NCBI GenBank assembly: GCA_039028895.1
Contig: JBCCHF010000015.1
Span: forward strand, 1-64,000
Reading direction: 5' to 3'
Origin: JAHDCJ01 sp039028895
GTDB lineage: Bacteria > Bacteroidota > Bacteroidia > Chitinophagales > Saprospiraceae
DNA: 64,000 bases
The notes beneath the pieces were generated by a model. The model had not been told where the DNA came from and searched no databases. It saw nothing but the letters and a program-made list of their open reading frames with translations. Position 1 is the stretch's first letter, and each line of letters starts with the position of its first letter. Both the position numbers and the translations under genes were made by a program. Positions 52,301-60,841 of this stretch are shown in pieces.

Positions 52301-52633
52301 ATGACCAATATGCAAGCCCTACGTGCTGCTACTATGAATGGTGCAGAATACATTGGCATGGATAAGGAAATTGGCTCCCTGGAGAAAGGAAAATTAGCCG
52401 ACATGATTGTATTGGATAAAAACCCATTAGATGACATCTACAATACCGAATTTGTCAAGTACACGATGGTCAATGGTCGCCTTTATGATGCTGAAACCAT
52501 GAATGAAATTGGGAATAGGCCATTAGAAAGAGGTAAATTCTACTGGGAAAACAACCGATACAGCAAAGCCTTCGAATACCACGAAGAAACGAGGAGTTTT
52601 GGAAGGAACTTATGTGGATGTACAGGACATTAG
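49367..52633 (+). CDS. exported beta-propeller/amidohydrolase fusion protein
   Basis: A 1088-residue exported protein (signal 1-19, MKLRICLLFLLSANFLIAQ). The first ~640 residues are TolB/PD40-type propeller repeats (SPDGNEIVFDILGDIYIMPA, FSPDGTKISFTSDAGGGDNI, FSPNGRHLVFVSWSDQ, YSPDGQSIVFHKEN). The rest is an amidohydrolase domain with NARIITVDKDNTVIENGTVL, metal-binding His714 and His716 in MPGFVDVHAHLW, and the closing GSLEKGKLADMIVLDKNPLDD. The upstream start at 49307 would spoil the signal peptide. Such fusions are widespread in Bacteroidetes; substrate unknown. Confidence 0.9.
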   Translation: MKLRICLLFLLSANFLIAQEKDKEWDVSNPPGEYENVEFTVDEGTWMNLDLSPDGNEIVFDILGDIYIMPASGGTAKAIREGLPYEVQPRFSPDGTKISFTSDAGGGDNIWIMDKDGSNAKQLTKEDFRLLNNAIWTPDGEYLIARKHFTSTRSLGAGELWMYHITGGSGIQLTKRKNDQQDLGEPSISSDGRYVYYSEDMYPGGYFQYNKDPNDQIYVTKRYDREEGKTETIAGGPGGACRPQVSNDGKTLAFVKRVRTKSTLFLQDLETGEEWPIFDGLSKDQQEAWAIFGVYTNYAWTPDDKHIIIWGGGKIWKVDVEKATSEMIPFTVNAKHKMGKTIRYDQHVSPDEFTAKVIRHAVTSPSGKYMVFNAIGKIWKKELPNGAPSALLDNKDYFQFEPAFSPNGRHLVFVSWSDQDKGAIWKIDMSVANPAPVKLTKHKGIYRTPSYSPDGQSIVFHKENGNIAQGYSFTKDAGLYIIPANGGERQLVTKSGSKPVFSANGKRIFFQTGGGLSKKYKSIKLNGSDERVIFNAKYARQFTPSPDNKWIAFSELYKVYITPMPKTGKPIDLNKGIKSVPVAQVARDAGINLHWSSDSKKLHWTLGEEYFSAKLRDRFMFVENAADSIPPIDTAGLKIGLTIKTDKPSGFVAFTNARIITVDKDNTVIENGTVLVNGNKIEAIGKASDVSIPRNAITYDCNGKTIMPGFVDVHAHLWTFRLGLSPQKEWSYYANLAYGITTTHDPSSNTEMVFAQSELVKSGEMVGPRIFSTGTILYGADGDFKAVVNNLEDARSAMRRMKAYGAFSVKSYNQPRRDQRQQVLQAARELEMIVVPEGGSFFFHNMSMVADGHTGVEHNIPVVPLYDDVIKFWSSTDAYNTPTLVVNYGGINGEYYWYQHTNVWEKERLLRFTPRAVIDSRARHRTMIPEEEYEIGHILTAKSCKKLEDAGVKINLGSHGQLQGLAAHWEFWMFVQGGMTNMQALRAATMNGAEYIGMDKEIGSLEKGKLADMIVLDKNPLDDIYNTEFVKYTMVNGRLYDAETMNEIGNRPLERGKFYWENNRYSKAFEYHEETRSFGRNLCGCTGH

Positions 52634-52688
52634 GAAGGACTCTCGGTAGCAATTAGACCGACAACATAATCCAGTCTATTCTTCTAAC

Positions 52689-53387
52689 TTACTCTTCTTC
52701 TTCATTAAAAGAATCACCAGATACCGCAGCCAGCGATGAAAGATCTTCAGTATCTTCGTCCTGGCTGTTTTTGTTTTCTGCCGTTACACTTTCTTCTGAA
52801 AAGAAACGTTTATTGAAAATCAGGATGGATACAGCGCCAATGAAAATAGCAGAGTCTGCTAGGTTAAAAATGGCGCTGAAGAAGGTAAATGGCCTTCCGG
52901 ACTGAAACGGGAACCATGACCAATCGGGAAACCAGGTTGGGAAATGCCCTCTGAACATGGGGAAATAGAGCATATCGATCACCATTCCATGAAGCCATGG
53001 TGAAGGGGCATCAGGAGTAACAATGTCAAATAGCACCCCATAAAAAACACTATCGATACCATTCCCGATAGCTCCTCCAAGTATGAGCGCCAGGCAAAAA
53101 AGAAAACCAGGATGTGCTTTTTGTTTGATTTGATGATAGAAAAAATAACCAAGTGCTGTAATTGCCGTTACTCTAAACAGGCTAAGGAATAATTTACCAT
53201 ATTCTGCATCGATCGTAATACCAAAGGCCATGCCCGGATTATGGATATAATGCAGTCTGAACCAATCACCGATCACTCTGATTTCCCCTTGGTAACCAAG
53301 TTGCATATTATAATGAACTAACATCTTAACAACCTGATCAAGGATGATCACTATCAGGCAGACAATTACAAATTTATTCACCTTCAT
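52689..53387 (-). CDS. lspA: signal peptidase II (prolipoprotein signal peptidase)
   Basis: LspA cleaves lipoprotein signal peptides before the lipid-modified cysteine. The 232-residue protein has four transmembrane helices and the aspartyl-protease dyad Asp112 (GGAIGNGIDS) and Asp178 (FNLADSAIFIG), with HNPGMAFGI and PMFRGHFP between. It is longer than the usual ~160-170 residues through an insertion (about 116-166) rich in aromatic residues and an acidic C-terminal tail. The number of lipoproteins in this window shows the demand for it. Convergent with the amidohydrolase gene, 55 bases apart. Confidence 0.93.
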   Translation of the reverse strand: MKVNKFVIVCLIVIILDQVVKMLVHYNMQLGYQGEIRVIGDWFRLHYIHNPGMAFGITIDAEYGKLFLSLFRVTAITALGYFFYHQIKQKAHPGFLFCLALILGGAIGNGIDSVFYGVLFDIVTPDAPSPWLHGMVIDMLYFPMFRGHFPTWFPDWSWFPFQSGRPFTFFSAIFNLADSAIFIGAVSILIFNKRFFSEESVTAENKNSQDEDTEDLSSLAAVSGDSFNEEEE

Positions 53388-53539
53388 TGGAGCTTCTGCT
53401 TAGAGAACTGCAAATCTACAAAGAAATTCCAGACCCGCTTGGTGAATTAACAAGTACTGAGCAATTATTATTATAAAAGTCAGGCCTTCCTTTGTTCGTT
53501 TTTTGGAAACTGCTAATTTGGTACCAAACCAGCAGGGAT

Positions 53540-55075
53540 ATGACCACCAAATCCAACTTTTATTACTTTATTGCACTACTTGTGGTGGGCATTTTTTTGG
53601 GTTATCTATCCGTCTTGCCTAAAAGTCCTGAGTCTACACATACCTGGCGACAATCCGATTGTGCGGCTATTGCTAAGAATTATTACAGGAGTGATCTCAA
53701 ATTTTTTCAACCCCGCCTTTATAACCGACAGGAAGGAGAAGGTTATATGGTTGGTGAATTTACCGGCACTTACTTTTTGGCAGCTGTGTTCTACAAAGTT
53801 TTTGGGGTTCATGATGGTATACTGCGAGGCATTCATCTCACTATTTTCCTTTTTGGAATGCTCTCATTGATGAAGGTGGCTTACGCCTTTCTCCAAGACA
53901 GGTTTCTGTCCTATTTTGCAGGCTTGCTATTTTTCAGTTTTCCTGTTCTTGCTTATTATGGGAGCAACTTTTTACCTGACGCACCTGCATTTGGTTTTTT
54001 GATGGCAGGTTGGGCTTCTTTTATGAGGCATTATCAAACCGGAGATTCAAAGTCGTGGTGGTGGGCTGTTGGCTTTTTTACGTTAGCAGGGCTTCTGAAA
54101 ATCACCTTTTTAATGAGTGTGGGAGCTTTGGGATTCTTATGGTTTCTTGAAGCTGCATGCAAAGTAAAAATTGAAGATCGACTGATTTTCAAAAACCCGA
54201 TTAGGAGCTTTATCGGGTTTATGGTCATTCTGTTTTTTGTTGGTATGTGGTATGTATTCTCCATTAAATACAACAAGCATCATGAAAGCACCTATTTCCT
54301 GAATGCCACCTATCCGGTCTGGTCTGGAGAAAATATGGACTATTTCGTTTATACCTTTTTCAGAACCGTATTTTTCTGGAGTAAGTATTACTTTTTTCCT
54401 GGACTGGCCTTTATGTTCCTGTTTTTGATACCTTATGTTCTCATTTTCGGGAAACCAGTGTTAAAAGGATTTCATTATGGCATGGTGCTCATAACTTTTG
54501 CTGGCGCTATAGCGATTTGGCTATTGTGGTATTACCAATTTACTGATCATGATTATTACATAATTGGCATTTACCCCTTTTTCTTTTTCCTGACCATCGG
54601 AGCCTTGAAAATGTTAAAAGAGAACCATCCTGCTACTCTGAAAAATATAAGGATAAAAGTTATCCTAGTTGTCTTTTTGTTGATCAATCTGGTTTATGCC
54701 AAGTATACTATGAACGATCGCTATGAGGGAAAACTGGCCTATAAGCCAAATCCCGTTTTAAGTCAGCCGGACTTTAAGACTTTTCTCAGCGGCATTGGTA
54801 TTCATAAAGACACAAAAGTTATTTCAATTCCTGATTCGAGTCCGAACACCACTTTACATCAACTCGATCTTCCGGGATTTACAGAATGGAAAGACACAAA
54901 AAGAAATCGGATCAGTGTTGAGAGAGTCCAGCATTTTATCGATCTTGGTGCCCAATTTATGATTGTTCATGATCCTGCCAGTTACGATAAAGAATATGTA
55001 AAATCGTATAGCGACAGTCTGGCAGGTCAGTTTCAGGATGTGAAAGTATATAGTCTCTCCTCCTACTTCAAATAA
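53540..55075 (+). CDS. polytopic GT-C-type glycosyltransferase (PMT/ArnT-like)
   Basis: A 511-residue inner-membrane protein with about ten transmembrane helices. The loop after the first segment has SPESTHTWRQSDCAAIAKNY, where an acidic/Asp-containing motif of dolichyl-phosphate-mannose-protein or ArnT-type enzymes is expected. The C-terminal ~130 residues are soluble (about 385-511). ATG 53540 is chosen over ATG 53492. Enzymes of this group transfer a sugar from a lipid carrier to a protein or lipid outside the membrane; no specific substrate can be read. Followed 19 bases later by aroC. Confidence 0.75.
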   Translation: MTTKSNFYYFIALLVVGIFLGYLSVLPKSPESTHTWRQSDCAAIAKNYYRSDLKFFQPRLYNRQEGEGYMVGEFTGTYFLAAVFYKVFGVHDGILRGIHLTIFLFGMLSLMKVAYAFLQDRFLSYFAGLLFFSFPVLAYYGSNFLPDAPAFGFLMAGWASFMRHYQTGDSKSWWWAVGFFTLAGLLKITFLMSVGALGFLWFLEAACKVKIEDRLIFKNPIRSFIGFMVILFFVGMWYVFSIKYNKHHESTYFLNATYPVWSGENMDYFVYTFFRTVFFWSKYYFFPGLAFMFLFLIPYVLIFGKPVLKGFHYGMVLITFAGAIAIWLLWYYQFTDHDYYIIGIYPFFFFLTIGALKMLKENHPATLKNIRIKVILVVFLLINLVYAKYTMNDRYEGKLAYKPNPVLSQPDFKTFLSGIGIHKDTKVISIPDSSPNTTLHQLDLPGFTEWKDTKRNRISVERVQHFIDLGAQFMIVHDPASYDKEYVKSYSDSLAGQFQDVKVYSLSSYFK

Positions 55076-55094
55076 CGAAAACAGTTCATTTCAA

Positions 55095-56165
55095 ATGCCA
55101 GGAAACTCATTCGGAGAAATATTCAGGATTACCACTTTTGGAGAATCTCACGGCAAAGCTCTGGGGGTTATAATTGATGGTTGTCCGTCTGGCCTTAATA
55201 TTGACGAAGCATTTATCCAAAACGAGCTGGACAGGAGGCGACCAGGGCAATCCAATATCGTAACTCAAAGAAAGGAAGGTGACAATTTTGAAATATTGTC
55301 CGGAGTTTTTGAAGGCAAAGCCACTGGTACCCCAATATCCATGATCATTTTTAACAAAGACCAGAAGTCAAGAGATTACGATCATATCAAAGATAAATTC
55401 AGGCCCTCGCATGCAGACTTCACCTACCATCAAAAATATAGCATCAGGGATTATCGAGGAGGAGGCCGTTCTTCAGCAAGAGAAACGGTTGCGAGAGTCG
55501 CTGCCGGAGCAATAGCCAAGTTATTTCTTAAGGAAAGAGGCATTGACATAAAAGCATGGGTCTCACAAACTGGACATATTGTTCTTGATAAACCTGTGGC
55601 TGAGTTGGATCTATCAAGCGCAGAAAACAATCCGGTCAGATGTCCTGATCCGGATACCGCAGAATCTATGATCAAACTGATAAAGTCGGTGAGGAAAGCT
55701 GGTGATACTATTGGCGGGGCTGTTAGCTGTCTTATCGAAGGTGTACCTGTCGGCTTGGGAGAGCCTGTTTTCGACAAGCTGCATGCTGATCTGGGTAAAG
55801 CAATCCTCAGCATAAACGCCTGTAAAGGTTTTGAATATGGCTCCGGTTTTGCCGGAATGAAAATGAAAGGTTCGGAACACAATGATCATTTTGTCAATGT
55901 AAATGGAAAGGTCATTACCACTACTAACCATTCGGGAGGCATACAGGGTGGTATTTCAAATGGAATGGACATTTACTTCAAAGCGGCTTTCAAACCTGTA
56001 GCTACAATTATGCAAGCCCAAACTTCAGTCAATGAAAAAGGAGAAACCGTGGAAGTTGCCGGAAAAGGAAGACATGATCCTTGTGTAGTTCCAAGAGCAG
56101 TACCAATAGTTGAGGCTATGGCAGCCCTCGTTATCATAGATCATTGGCTTCGACATGTTACTTGA
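55095..56165 (+). CDS. aroC: chorismate synthase
   Basis: AroC performs the last shikimate-pathway step, turning 5-enolpyruvylshikimate 3-phosphate into chorismate with reduced FMN. The 356-residue protein matches the family length and signatures: FRITTFGESHGKALGVIIDG, SRDYDHIKDKFRPSHADFTYH, YRGGGRSSARETVARVAAGA and RHDPCVVPRAVPIVEAM. Chorismate feeds the menaquinone route through mqnA at 16.4 kb. It follows the GT-C gene by 19 bases and converges with the lipoprotein pair. Confidence 0.98.
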   Translation: MPGNSFGEIFRITTFGESHGKALGVIIDGCPSGLNIDEAFIQNELDRRRPGQSNIVTQRKEGDNFEILSGVFEGKATGTPISMIIFNKDQKSRDYDHIKDKFRPSHADFTYHQKYSIRDYRGGGRSSARETVARVAAGAIAKLFLKERGIDIKAWVSQTGHIVLDKPVAELDLSSAENNPVRCPDPDTAESMIKLIKSVRKAGDTIGGAVSCLIEGVPVGLGEPVFDKLHADLGKAILSINACKGFEYGSGFAGMKMKGSEHNDHFVNVNGKVITTTNHSGGIQGGISNGMDIYFKAAFKPVATIMQAQTSVNEKGETVEVAGKGRHDPCVVPRAVPIVEAMAALVIIDHWLRHVT

Positions 56166-56175
56166 CTAGAAGCGA

Positions 56176-56658
56176 TTATTGCCTTCCAAAAATTACTTTT
56201 AAACCATCTTTATCCGTCATAGTGAGTTCGGTCTCTGACAATTGAACAATCGTAAACTCAGTTGGTTTAAGTGTTCTGTCGTCTTTGGGTGGTTGCTGAA
56301 GTGTCAAGACCTTTAGGTTCGACGAAAGGGTCCAATTCCCTGAAAATGGTTCACCTCCTGTTCCGGCTTCATAGCTTCCATCTGATTTTAAATTATAAAA
56401 AGCAATACCAATCAGAGATGACAAAGCAGCTTCCATTTTAGCGACGCCTTGCTGGTCAACAGTCTTTTTTTCAGCAAATAATTTGGTATCAAAACCGCTT
56501 AAGAGCCATTCACCTGCAATAGATGGACCATTTGACGGATCTTTGTTTTTCTCGACCTGATCAAAATCATCCGAAACAGTGTTGGTATCTGGACCTTCAT
56601 TTGAACCACAAGAGAAAACAAATAATAAGTACGATAAAAAAATAAGCCGAAGCAGCAT
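56176..56658 (-). CDS. lipoprotein, lipocalin-like; tandem paralogue
   Basis: A 160-residue lipoprotein (FVFSCGSNEG; Cys17). After an acidic linker comes a small beta-barrel-like domain starting GEWLLSGFDTKLFAE and ending with strands SETELTMTDKDGLKVIFGRQ. It is a paralogue of the neighbouring 56662 gene: both have GEW-x-x-(S/D)GYD/FD at the domain start, an LIG core, a GNW strand, a TLQQ strand and a final VF end. The two genes are 3 bases apart. Bacteroidetes lipocalin-like (DUF4923/5004-type) lipoproteins have this look; exact family not confirmed. Confidence 0.8.
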   Translation of the reverse strand: MLLRLIFLSYLLFVFSCGSNEGPDTNTVSDDFDQVEKNKDPSNGPSIAGEWLLSGFDTKLFAEKKTVDQQGVAKMEAALSSLIGIAFYNLKSDGSYEAGTGGEPFSGNWTLSSNLKVLTLQQPPKDDRTLKPTEFTIVQLSETELTMTDKDGLKVIFGRQ

Positions 56659-56661
56659 TTA

Positions 56662-57198
56662 CTATGATTTTTTAAATACAAATGTCAGGTTGTCTGTATC
56701 GGAAAGTATCATGAAGTTTTTACTAAAATGATTGATCACGTACACATTTGATTTGGGTGTAGGTTTTTTCAATTCGCCATGCACCTCATTTTCCTGCTGA
56801 AGTGTGAGATTAGCACCATTTTCATCAATGAACCAATTGCCTTCAAAATGAAAAGGCAAACCAGTGAAGCCTTCATAATTTCCATCTTCTACAAATACAA
56901 AACGCATATTTCCTATTAAATTGTCAATGATTCGCTCAAAATTATTTTTTTGGTCGTCATCCATACCATCTACATGTATGTATTTTGCCATATCGTAACC
57001 ATCCATAATCCATTCACCTGATAAAGTTTCAGCATTTAGTTCTGAAGGTTCATCCTGATCAATTTCACTGGTTAGATCAGAGGTTTCTGTAGGTGCAGTA
57101 GGTTGAGGAAGGTCTTCAGCAGGATTTTCCTCAGGAGTTTGTGTCTGGCTGGAGCAAGCTGAGCAAAAAATAACTAATGCAAAAAAAAGTGTCCGCAT
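56662..57198 (-). CDS. lipoprotein, lipocalin-like; tandem paralogue
   Basis: A 178-residue lipoprotein (IFCSACSSQTQ; Cys15) with a Pro/Glu/Thr-rich linker (about 20-50) followed by a domain starting GEWIMDGYDMAKYIHVDG and containing LIGNMRFVFVEDGNYEGFTG, HFEGNWFIDE and LTLQQENEVHGE. It is related to the gene downstream, evidently by tandem duplication. The two may have distinct ligands or partners. Both are on the minus strand and end toward aroC. Function unknown. Confidence 0.8.
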   Translation of the reverse strand: MRTLFFALVIFCSACSSQTQTPEENPAEDLPQPTAPTETSDLTSEIDQDEPSELNAETLSGEWIMDGYDMAKYIHVDGMDDDQKNNFERIIDNLIGNMRFVFVEDGNYEGFTGLPFHFEGNWFIDENGANLTLQQENEVHGELKKPTPKSNVYVINHFSKNFMILSDTDNLTFVFKKS

Positions 57199-57271
57199 AA
57201 TCTATGCATTACAAGGTTGAAAATTGAGCAAATATGAAAGGCGAAAATAATTAAATGATTGGGTAATAAAA

Positions 57272-57298
57272 AAAGGACAACTCAGCGAGTTGCCCTTT
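57272..57298 (-). terminator. Rho-independent terminator downstream of nrdA
   Basis: On the minus strand AAAGGGCAACTC (complement of 57287-57298) pairs with GAGTTGTCCTTT (57272-57283), with one G-U pair and a 3-base loop, followed by further T residues (complement of the A-run 57268-57271). It lies about 125 bases after the nrdA stop. Confidence 0.8.
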
Positions 57299-57379
57299 CC
57301 ATCCTCAAATAAACGTACTAAAACTACACCTAGTGAATATGGCTTGGGTTCCCCCTGCCGTTCAATAGTTCTGGTGCAG

Positions 57380-57407
57380 TCAGATCAATTTCGTGAAACT
57401 GATCTGA
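57380..57407. other. hairpin in the nrdA 3' untranslated region
   Basis: TCAGATCA (57380-57387) and TGATCTGA (57400-57407) form an 8-bp perfect stem with a 12-base partly self-paired loop, just beyond the nrdA stop. Could protect the mRNA end; no T-run follows. Confidence 0.45.
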
Positions 57408-57421
57408 AAAGTACAAGAGTA

Positions 57422-59815
57422 TTAACTGCCACACATCAAACAATCCGGATCGTCGAGGTTACATGCAGCGCCTTCATTAGCACTGAGATCAGCCTCGTTT
57501 ACGGTAATAGATGATGTTCCCTCGGCTGACTCCGATACAAACTTGCGCTGATGCTTTTCACTTAACGTGAACTTGATCGGGTCAACTGCGGCTTTGGTTC
57601 GCAAGTAATACATGCCAGTTTTCAGTCCCATTTGCCATGCATAGAAGTGCATAGATGACAATTTTGCGAATGAGGGGCTTTCAACAAACAAATTAAGACT
57701 TTGGCTTTGGCAGATAAATGCACCACGATCAGCTGACATTTCAATGATCGCTTTTTGCTTAATCTCGTAAGCCGTTTTGTACAATTTCTTCAGATCTTCA
57801 GGAATATTCGGAATATTCTGGATAGACCCGTTGGAGGCCATCAACAATTCCTTCATCTCAGAGTTCCAAAGATTCAGACCTATAAGGTCTTTAAGTAAAT
57901 GTTTGTTAACGACTACATACTCTCCTGAGAGGGTGCGTCGTGAATAAATGTTAGAAGTGTAAGGTTCAAAACATTCATTATTGCCAAGAATCTGGCTGGT
58001 ACTTGCTGTTGGCATTGGAGCCAATAACAAACTATTGCGTACGCCATTTTTCTTGATATTAGCTTTTAGCTTTTTCCAGTCCCAAAGATCGGTAGGTGTA
58101 ACACCCCACATATCATATTGCAGCTCTCCTTTACTTACCGGAGATCCTTTATATGACTCGTAAGGTCCATGCTTCTTGGCTTGCTCACATGACTCTGTGA
58201 GCGCCGCATAATAGATGGTTTCAAAGATTTGCTGGTTCAGATTCCTTGCCTCTTCACTCTCAAATGGAAAACGCATCAGGATGAAAGCATCTGCTAGTCC
58301 CTGAACACCAATGCCAATTGGGCGATGACGCATGTTTGAATTTTCAGCTTCCTTGATCGGGTAATAGTTGATATCAATGACTTTATTGAGGTTGCGCGTT
58401 ACGACGCGGGTAACTTCATAAAGTCTCTGAAAATCGTATTTCCCATTTTCAACAAACATCCCCAGGGATATAGAAGCGAGATTACAAACAGCAACTTCAT
58501 CTTTGGACGTGTACTCAATGATTTCTGTACAAAGGTTAGATGACCTAATCGTACCAAGGTTTTTCTGGTTCGATTTCTTATTACAGTGGTCCTTATAAAG
58601 CATATAAGGTGTACCAGTCTCAATCTGAGATTCAAGAATTTTGAACCAAAGATCTTGTGCCTTCATGGTTTTTCTGGCGAGGCCTTCCTGCTCATATTTA
58701 TGATAGAGCGCCTCAAACTCTCCCCCGTAGGTATCATATAGGCCTGGAGCTTCATTAGGACAGAAAAGTGACCATTCTCCATCAGCCTTAACGCGCTCCA
58801 TGAAGAGGTCTGGAATCCAAAGGGCATAGAACAAATCACGGGCACGCTGTTCTTCTTTTCCGTGATTTTTCTTAAGATCGAGGAAATCGAAGATGTCGGC
58901 ATGCCAAGGTTCTACATATACTGCAAAAGCGCCTTTGCGTTTCCCTCCTCCCTGGTCAACGTAGCGGGCAGTATCGTTATACACCTTTAGCATTGGAACG
59001 ATACCATTTGAAGTTCCTCCTGTACCTTTAATGTAGCTGCCTTTGGCGCGTACATTATGTATGCTCAAGCCAATACCCCCGGCGGACTGGGAGATTTTTG
59101 CACACCTTGAGAGCGTTTCAAAAATGCCGGGGATACTGTCTTCCGTCATGCTCAACAAGAAACAAGACGAAAGCTGCGGCTTGGGCGTACAGGAATTAAA
59201 TAGCGTCGGAGTTGCATGGATAAACCACTTCTCCGACATAAGATGATATGTCTCAATCGCTGATTCGATATCTTCACCGTGGATACCGACAGCTGCACGC
59301 ATGAGCATGTGCTGTGGCCGTTCGACCACTTTTCCGTCCATTCTGAGCAGGTATGAACGCTCAAGTGTTTTAAAACCGAAATAGTCAAAACTGTAATCCC
59401 GATCATAGATGATGGCTGAGTCGAGCCGATCGGCGTTCTTTTGAATAATTTCAAAAGATTCATCTCCAATCAACTGGGCTTTTTCATCGGTCAAAGGATC
59501 GATGTAGTGGTATAGAGCCTTCACTGTTTCGGTAAACGACTTTTCAGTATTTTTGTGAAGGTTGGAAATGGCAATACGTGCTGCGAGCAACGCATAGTCC
59601 GGGTGAACGGTTGCCATTGTAGCTGCGGTTTCGGCAGCGAGGTTATCCAGATCTGATGTGGCCACTCCGTCAAAGAGGCCTTGAATTACTTTTTTGGCAA
59701 TTTCTATCGGTTCGATATAATTAGGATCAAGACCGTAGCAAAGCTTTTTTACACGGGCAGTAATTTTGTCAAAGCTAACAGCTTCGAGTTTTCCACTTCT
59801 TTTTACTACTTGCAT
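57422..59815 (-). CDS. nrdA: ribonucleoside-diphosphate reductase class Ia, alpha subunit
   Basis: NrdA is the catalytic subunit that reduces ribonucleotides to deoxyribonucleotides. The 797-residue protein starts with an ATP-cone (about 1-90, VVKRSGKLEAVSFDKI) for allosteric control. The first active-site cysteine is in LSSCFLLSMTEDS, and the radical cysteine and glutamate lie in NLCTEIIEY. The redox pair is Cys792 and Cys795 in the C-terminal DCLMCGS. Length and motifs are those of class Ia/NrdA. The gene is 54 bases downstream of nrdB and ends at a terminator; the two are one operon. Order nrdB-nrdA is the reverse of E. coli. Confidence 0.97.
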   Translation of the reverse strand: MQVVKRSGKLEAVSFDKITARVKKLCYGLDPNYIEPIEIAKKVIQGLFDGVATSDLDNLAAETAATMATVHPDYALLAARIAISNLHKNTEKSFTETVKALYHYIDPLTDEKAQLIGDESFEIIQKNADRLDSAIIYDRDYSFDYFGFKTLERSYLLRMDGKVVERPQHMLMRAAVGIHGEDIESAIETYHLMSEKWFIHATPTLFNSCTPKPQLSSCFLLSMTEDSIPGIFETLSRCAKISQSAGGIGLSIHNVRAKGSYIKGTGGTSNGIVPMLKVYNDTARYVDQGGGKRKGAFAVYVEPWHADIFDFLDLKKNHGKEEQRARDLFYALWIPDLFMERVKADGEWSLFCPNEAPGLYDTYGGEFEALYHKYEQEGLARKTMKAQDLWFKILESQIETGTPYMLYKDHCNKKSNQKNLGTIRSSNLCTEIIEYTSKDEVAVCNLASISLGMFVENGKYDFQRLYEVTRVVTRNLNKVIDINYYPIKEAENSNMRHRPIGIGVQGLADAFILMRFPFESEEARNLNQQIFETIYYAALTESCEQAKKHGPYESYKGSPVSKGELQYDMWGVTPTDLWDWKKLKANIKKNGVRNSLLLAPMPTASTSQILGNNECFEPYTSNIYSRRTLSGEYVVVNKHLLKDLIGLNLWNSEMKELLMASNGSIQNIPNIPEDLKKLYKTAYEIKQKAIIEMSADRGAFICQSQSLNLFVESPSFAKLSSMHFYAWQMGLKTGMYYLRTKAAVDPIKFTLSEKHQRKFVSESAEGTSSITVNEADLSANEGAACNLDDPDCLMCGS

Positions 59816-59869
59816 GTTATTAGGTTAAAATGTTCTGTGATTCTCTCTATGAGATTATTGAATTAAAAA

Positions 59870-60841
59870 TCAAAAGTCTTCATCAAGGGAGAATACCTGA
59901 TCGTCGCGGCTTGCGAGGACGCCGGATTTTTGATAATCGCCCACCCGCTTTTCGAAGAAATTAGTCTTACCCTGAAGTGAGATCAATTCCATCCATGGGA
60001 ATGGGTTTTCGGCGTTATAGATCTTTTCGTTTCCTAGAGCGACAAGCAACCGGTCGGCTACAAACTCAATGTACTGGCACATGAGGTCAGCGTTCATCCC
60101 GATGAGGGCTACAGGGATTGCGTCAGAAACAAAAGTCTTTTCAATGGAAACAGCGTCGGCAATGATTTCCTGTACAGTCTCTTTGGAGAGTTTGTTAACA
60201 ATGTGTTCGTTGTAAAGCAGGCAAGCAAAGTCACAGTGCATTCCTTCATCTCTGGAGATCAATTCGTTTGAAAATGAAAGTCCGGGCATCAAGCCACGTT
60301 TTTTCAGCCAGAAAATGGAACAAAAGGAACCTGAGAAGAAAATGCCTTCTACTGCAGCAAAAGCGACAATCCGCTCGGCAAAAGTGCCGTTATCTATCCA
60401 ACGCAGTGCCCAATCCGCTTTTTGCTTGACACATTCAAGGTTTTCAATTGCATTAAACAGGTAGTCTTTTTCCTTGGGGTCATTAATATAGGTGTCGATC
60501 AATAACGAGTAGGTTTCGGAGTGTATATTCTCCATCATTATCTGAAAACCATAAAAGAATTTGGCTTCCGTATACTGTACTTCATTAACAAAATTTTCGG
60601 CTAGGTTCTCATTCACAATACCATCACTAGCTGCGAAAAAGGCCAATACGTGTTTAATGAAATGGCGTTCATCATCATTTAATTTTTCAGCCCAGTCTGA
60701 AAGATCTTGCGCAAGATCTATTTCTTCAGCTGTCCAAAAGCTGGCTTCAGATTCCTTGTAAAATTTCCATATATCGTCGTGCTTAATAGGAAAGAGAACA
60801 AATCTGTTCGGATTTTCCTGCAAAATCGGTTCAACGTTCAT
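59870..60841 (-). CDS. nrdB: ribonucleoside-diphosphate reductase class Ia, beta subunit
   Basis: NrdB carries the diiron-tyrosyl radical needed by NrdA. The 323-residue protein has iron ligands Asp73 (AASDGIVNENL), Glu104 and His107 (MENIHSETYS) and the radical tyrosine Tyr111 in the same block, plus a second glutamate/histidine set in EGIFFSGSFCSIFW and SRDEGMHCDF. It is the first gene of the nrdBA operon. The 460-base upstream gap holds three DnaA-box-like repeats. Start ATG 60841. Confidence 0.97.
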   Translation of the reverse strand: MNVEPILQENPNRFVLFPIKHDDIWKFYKESEASFWTAEEIDLAQDLSDWAEKLNDDERHFIKHVLAFFAASDGIVNENLAENFVNEVQYTEAKFFYGFQIMMENIHSETYSLLIDTYINDPKEKDYLFNAIENLECVKQKADWALRWIDNGTFAERIVAFAAVEGIFFSGSFCSIFWLKKRGLMPGLSFSNELISRDEGMHCDFACLLYNEHIVNKLSKETVQEIIADAVSIEKTFVSDAIPVALIGMNADLMCQYIEFVADRLLVALGNEKIYNAENPFPWMELISLQGKTNFFEKRVGDYQKSGVLASRDDQVFSLDEDF

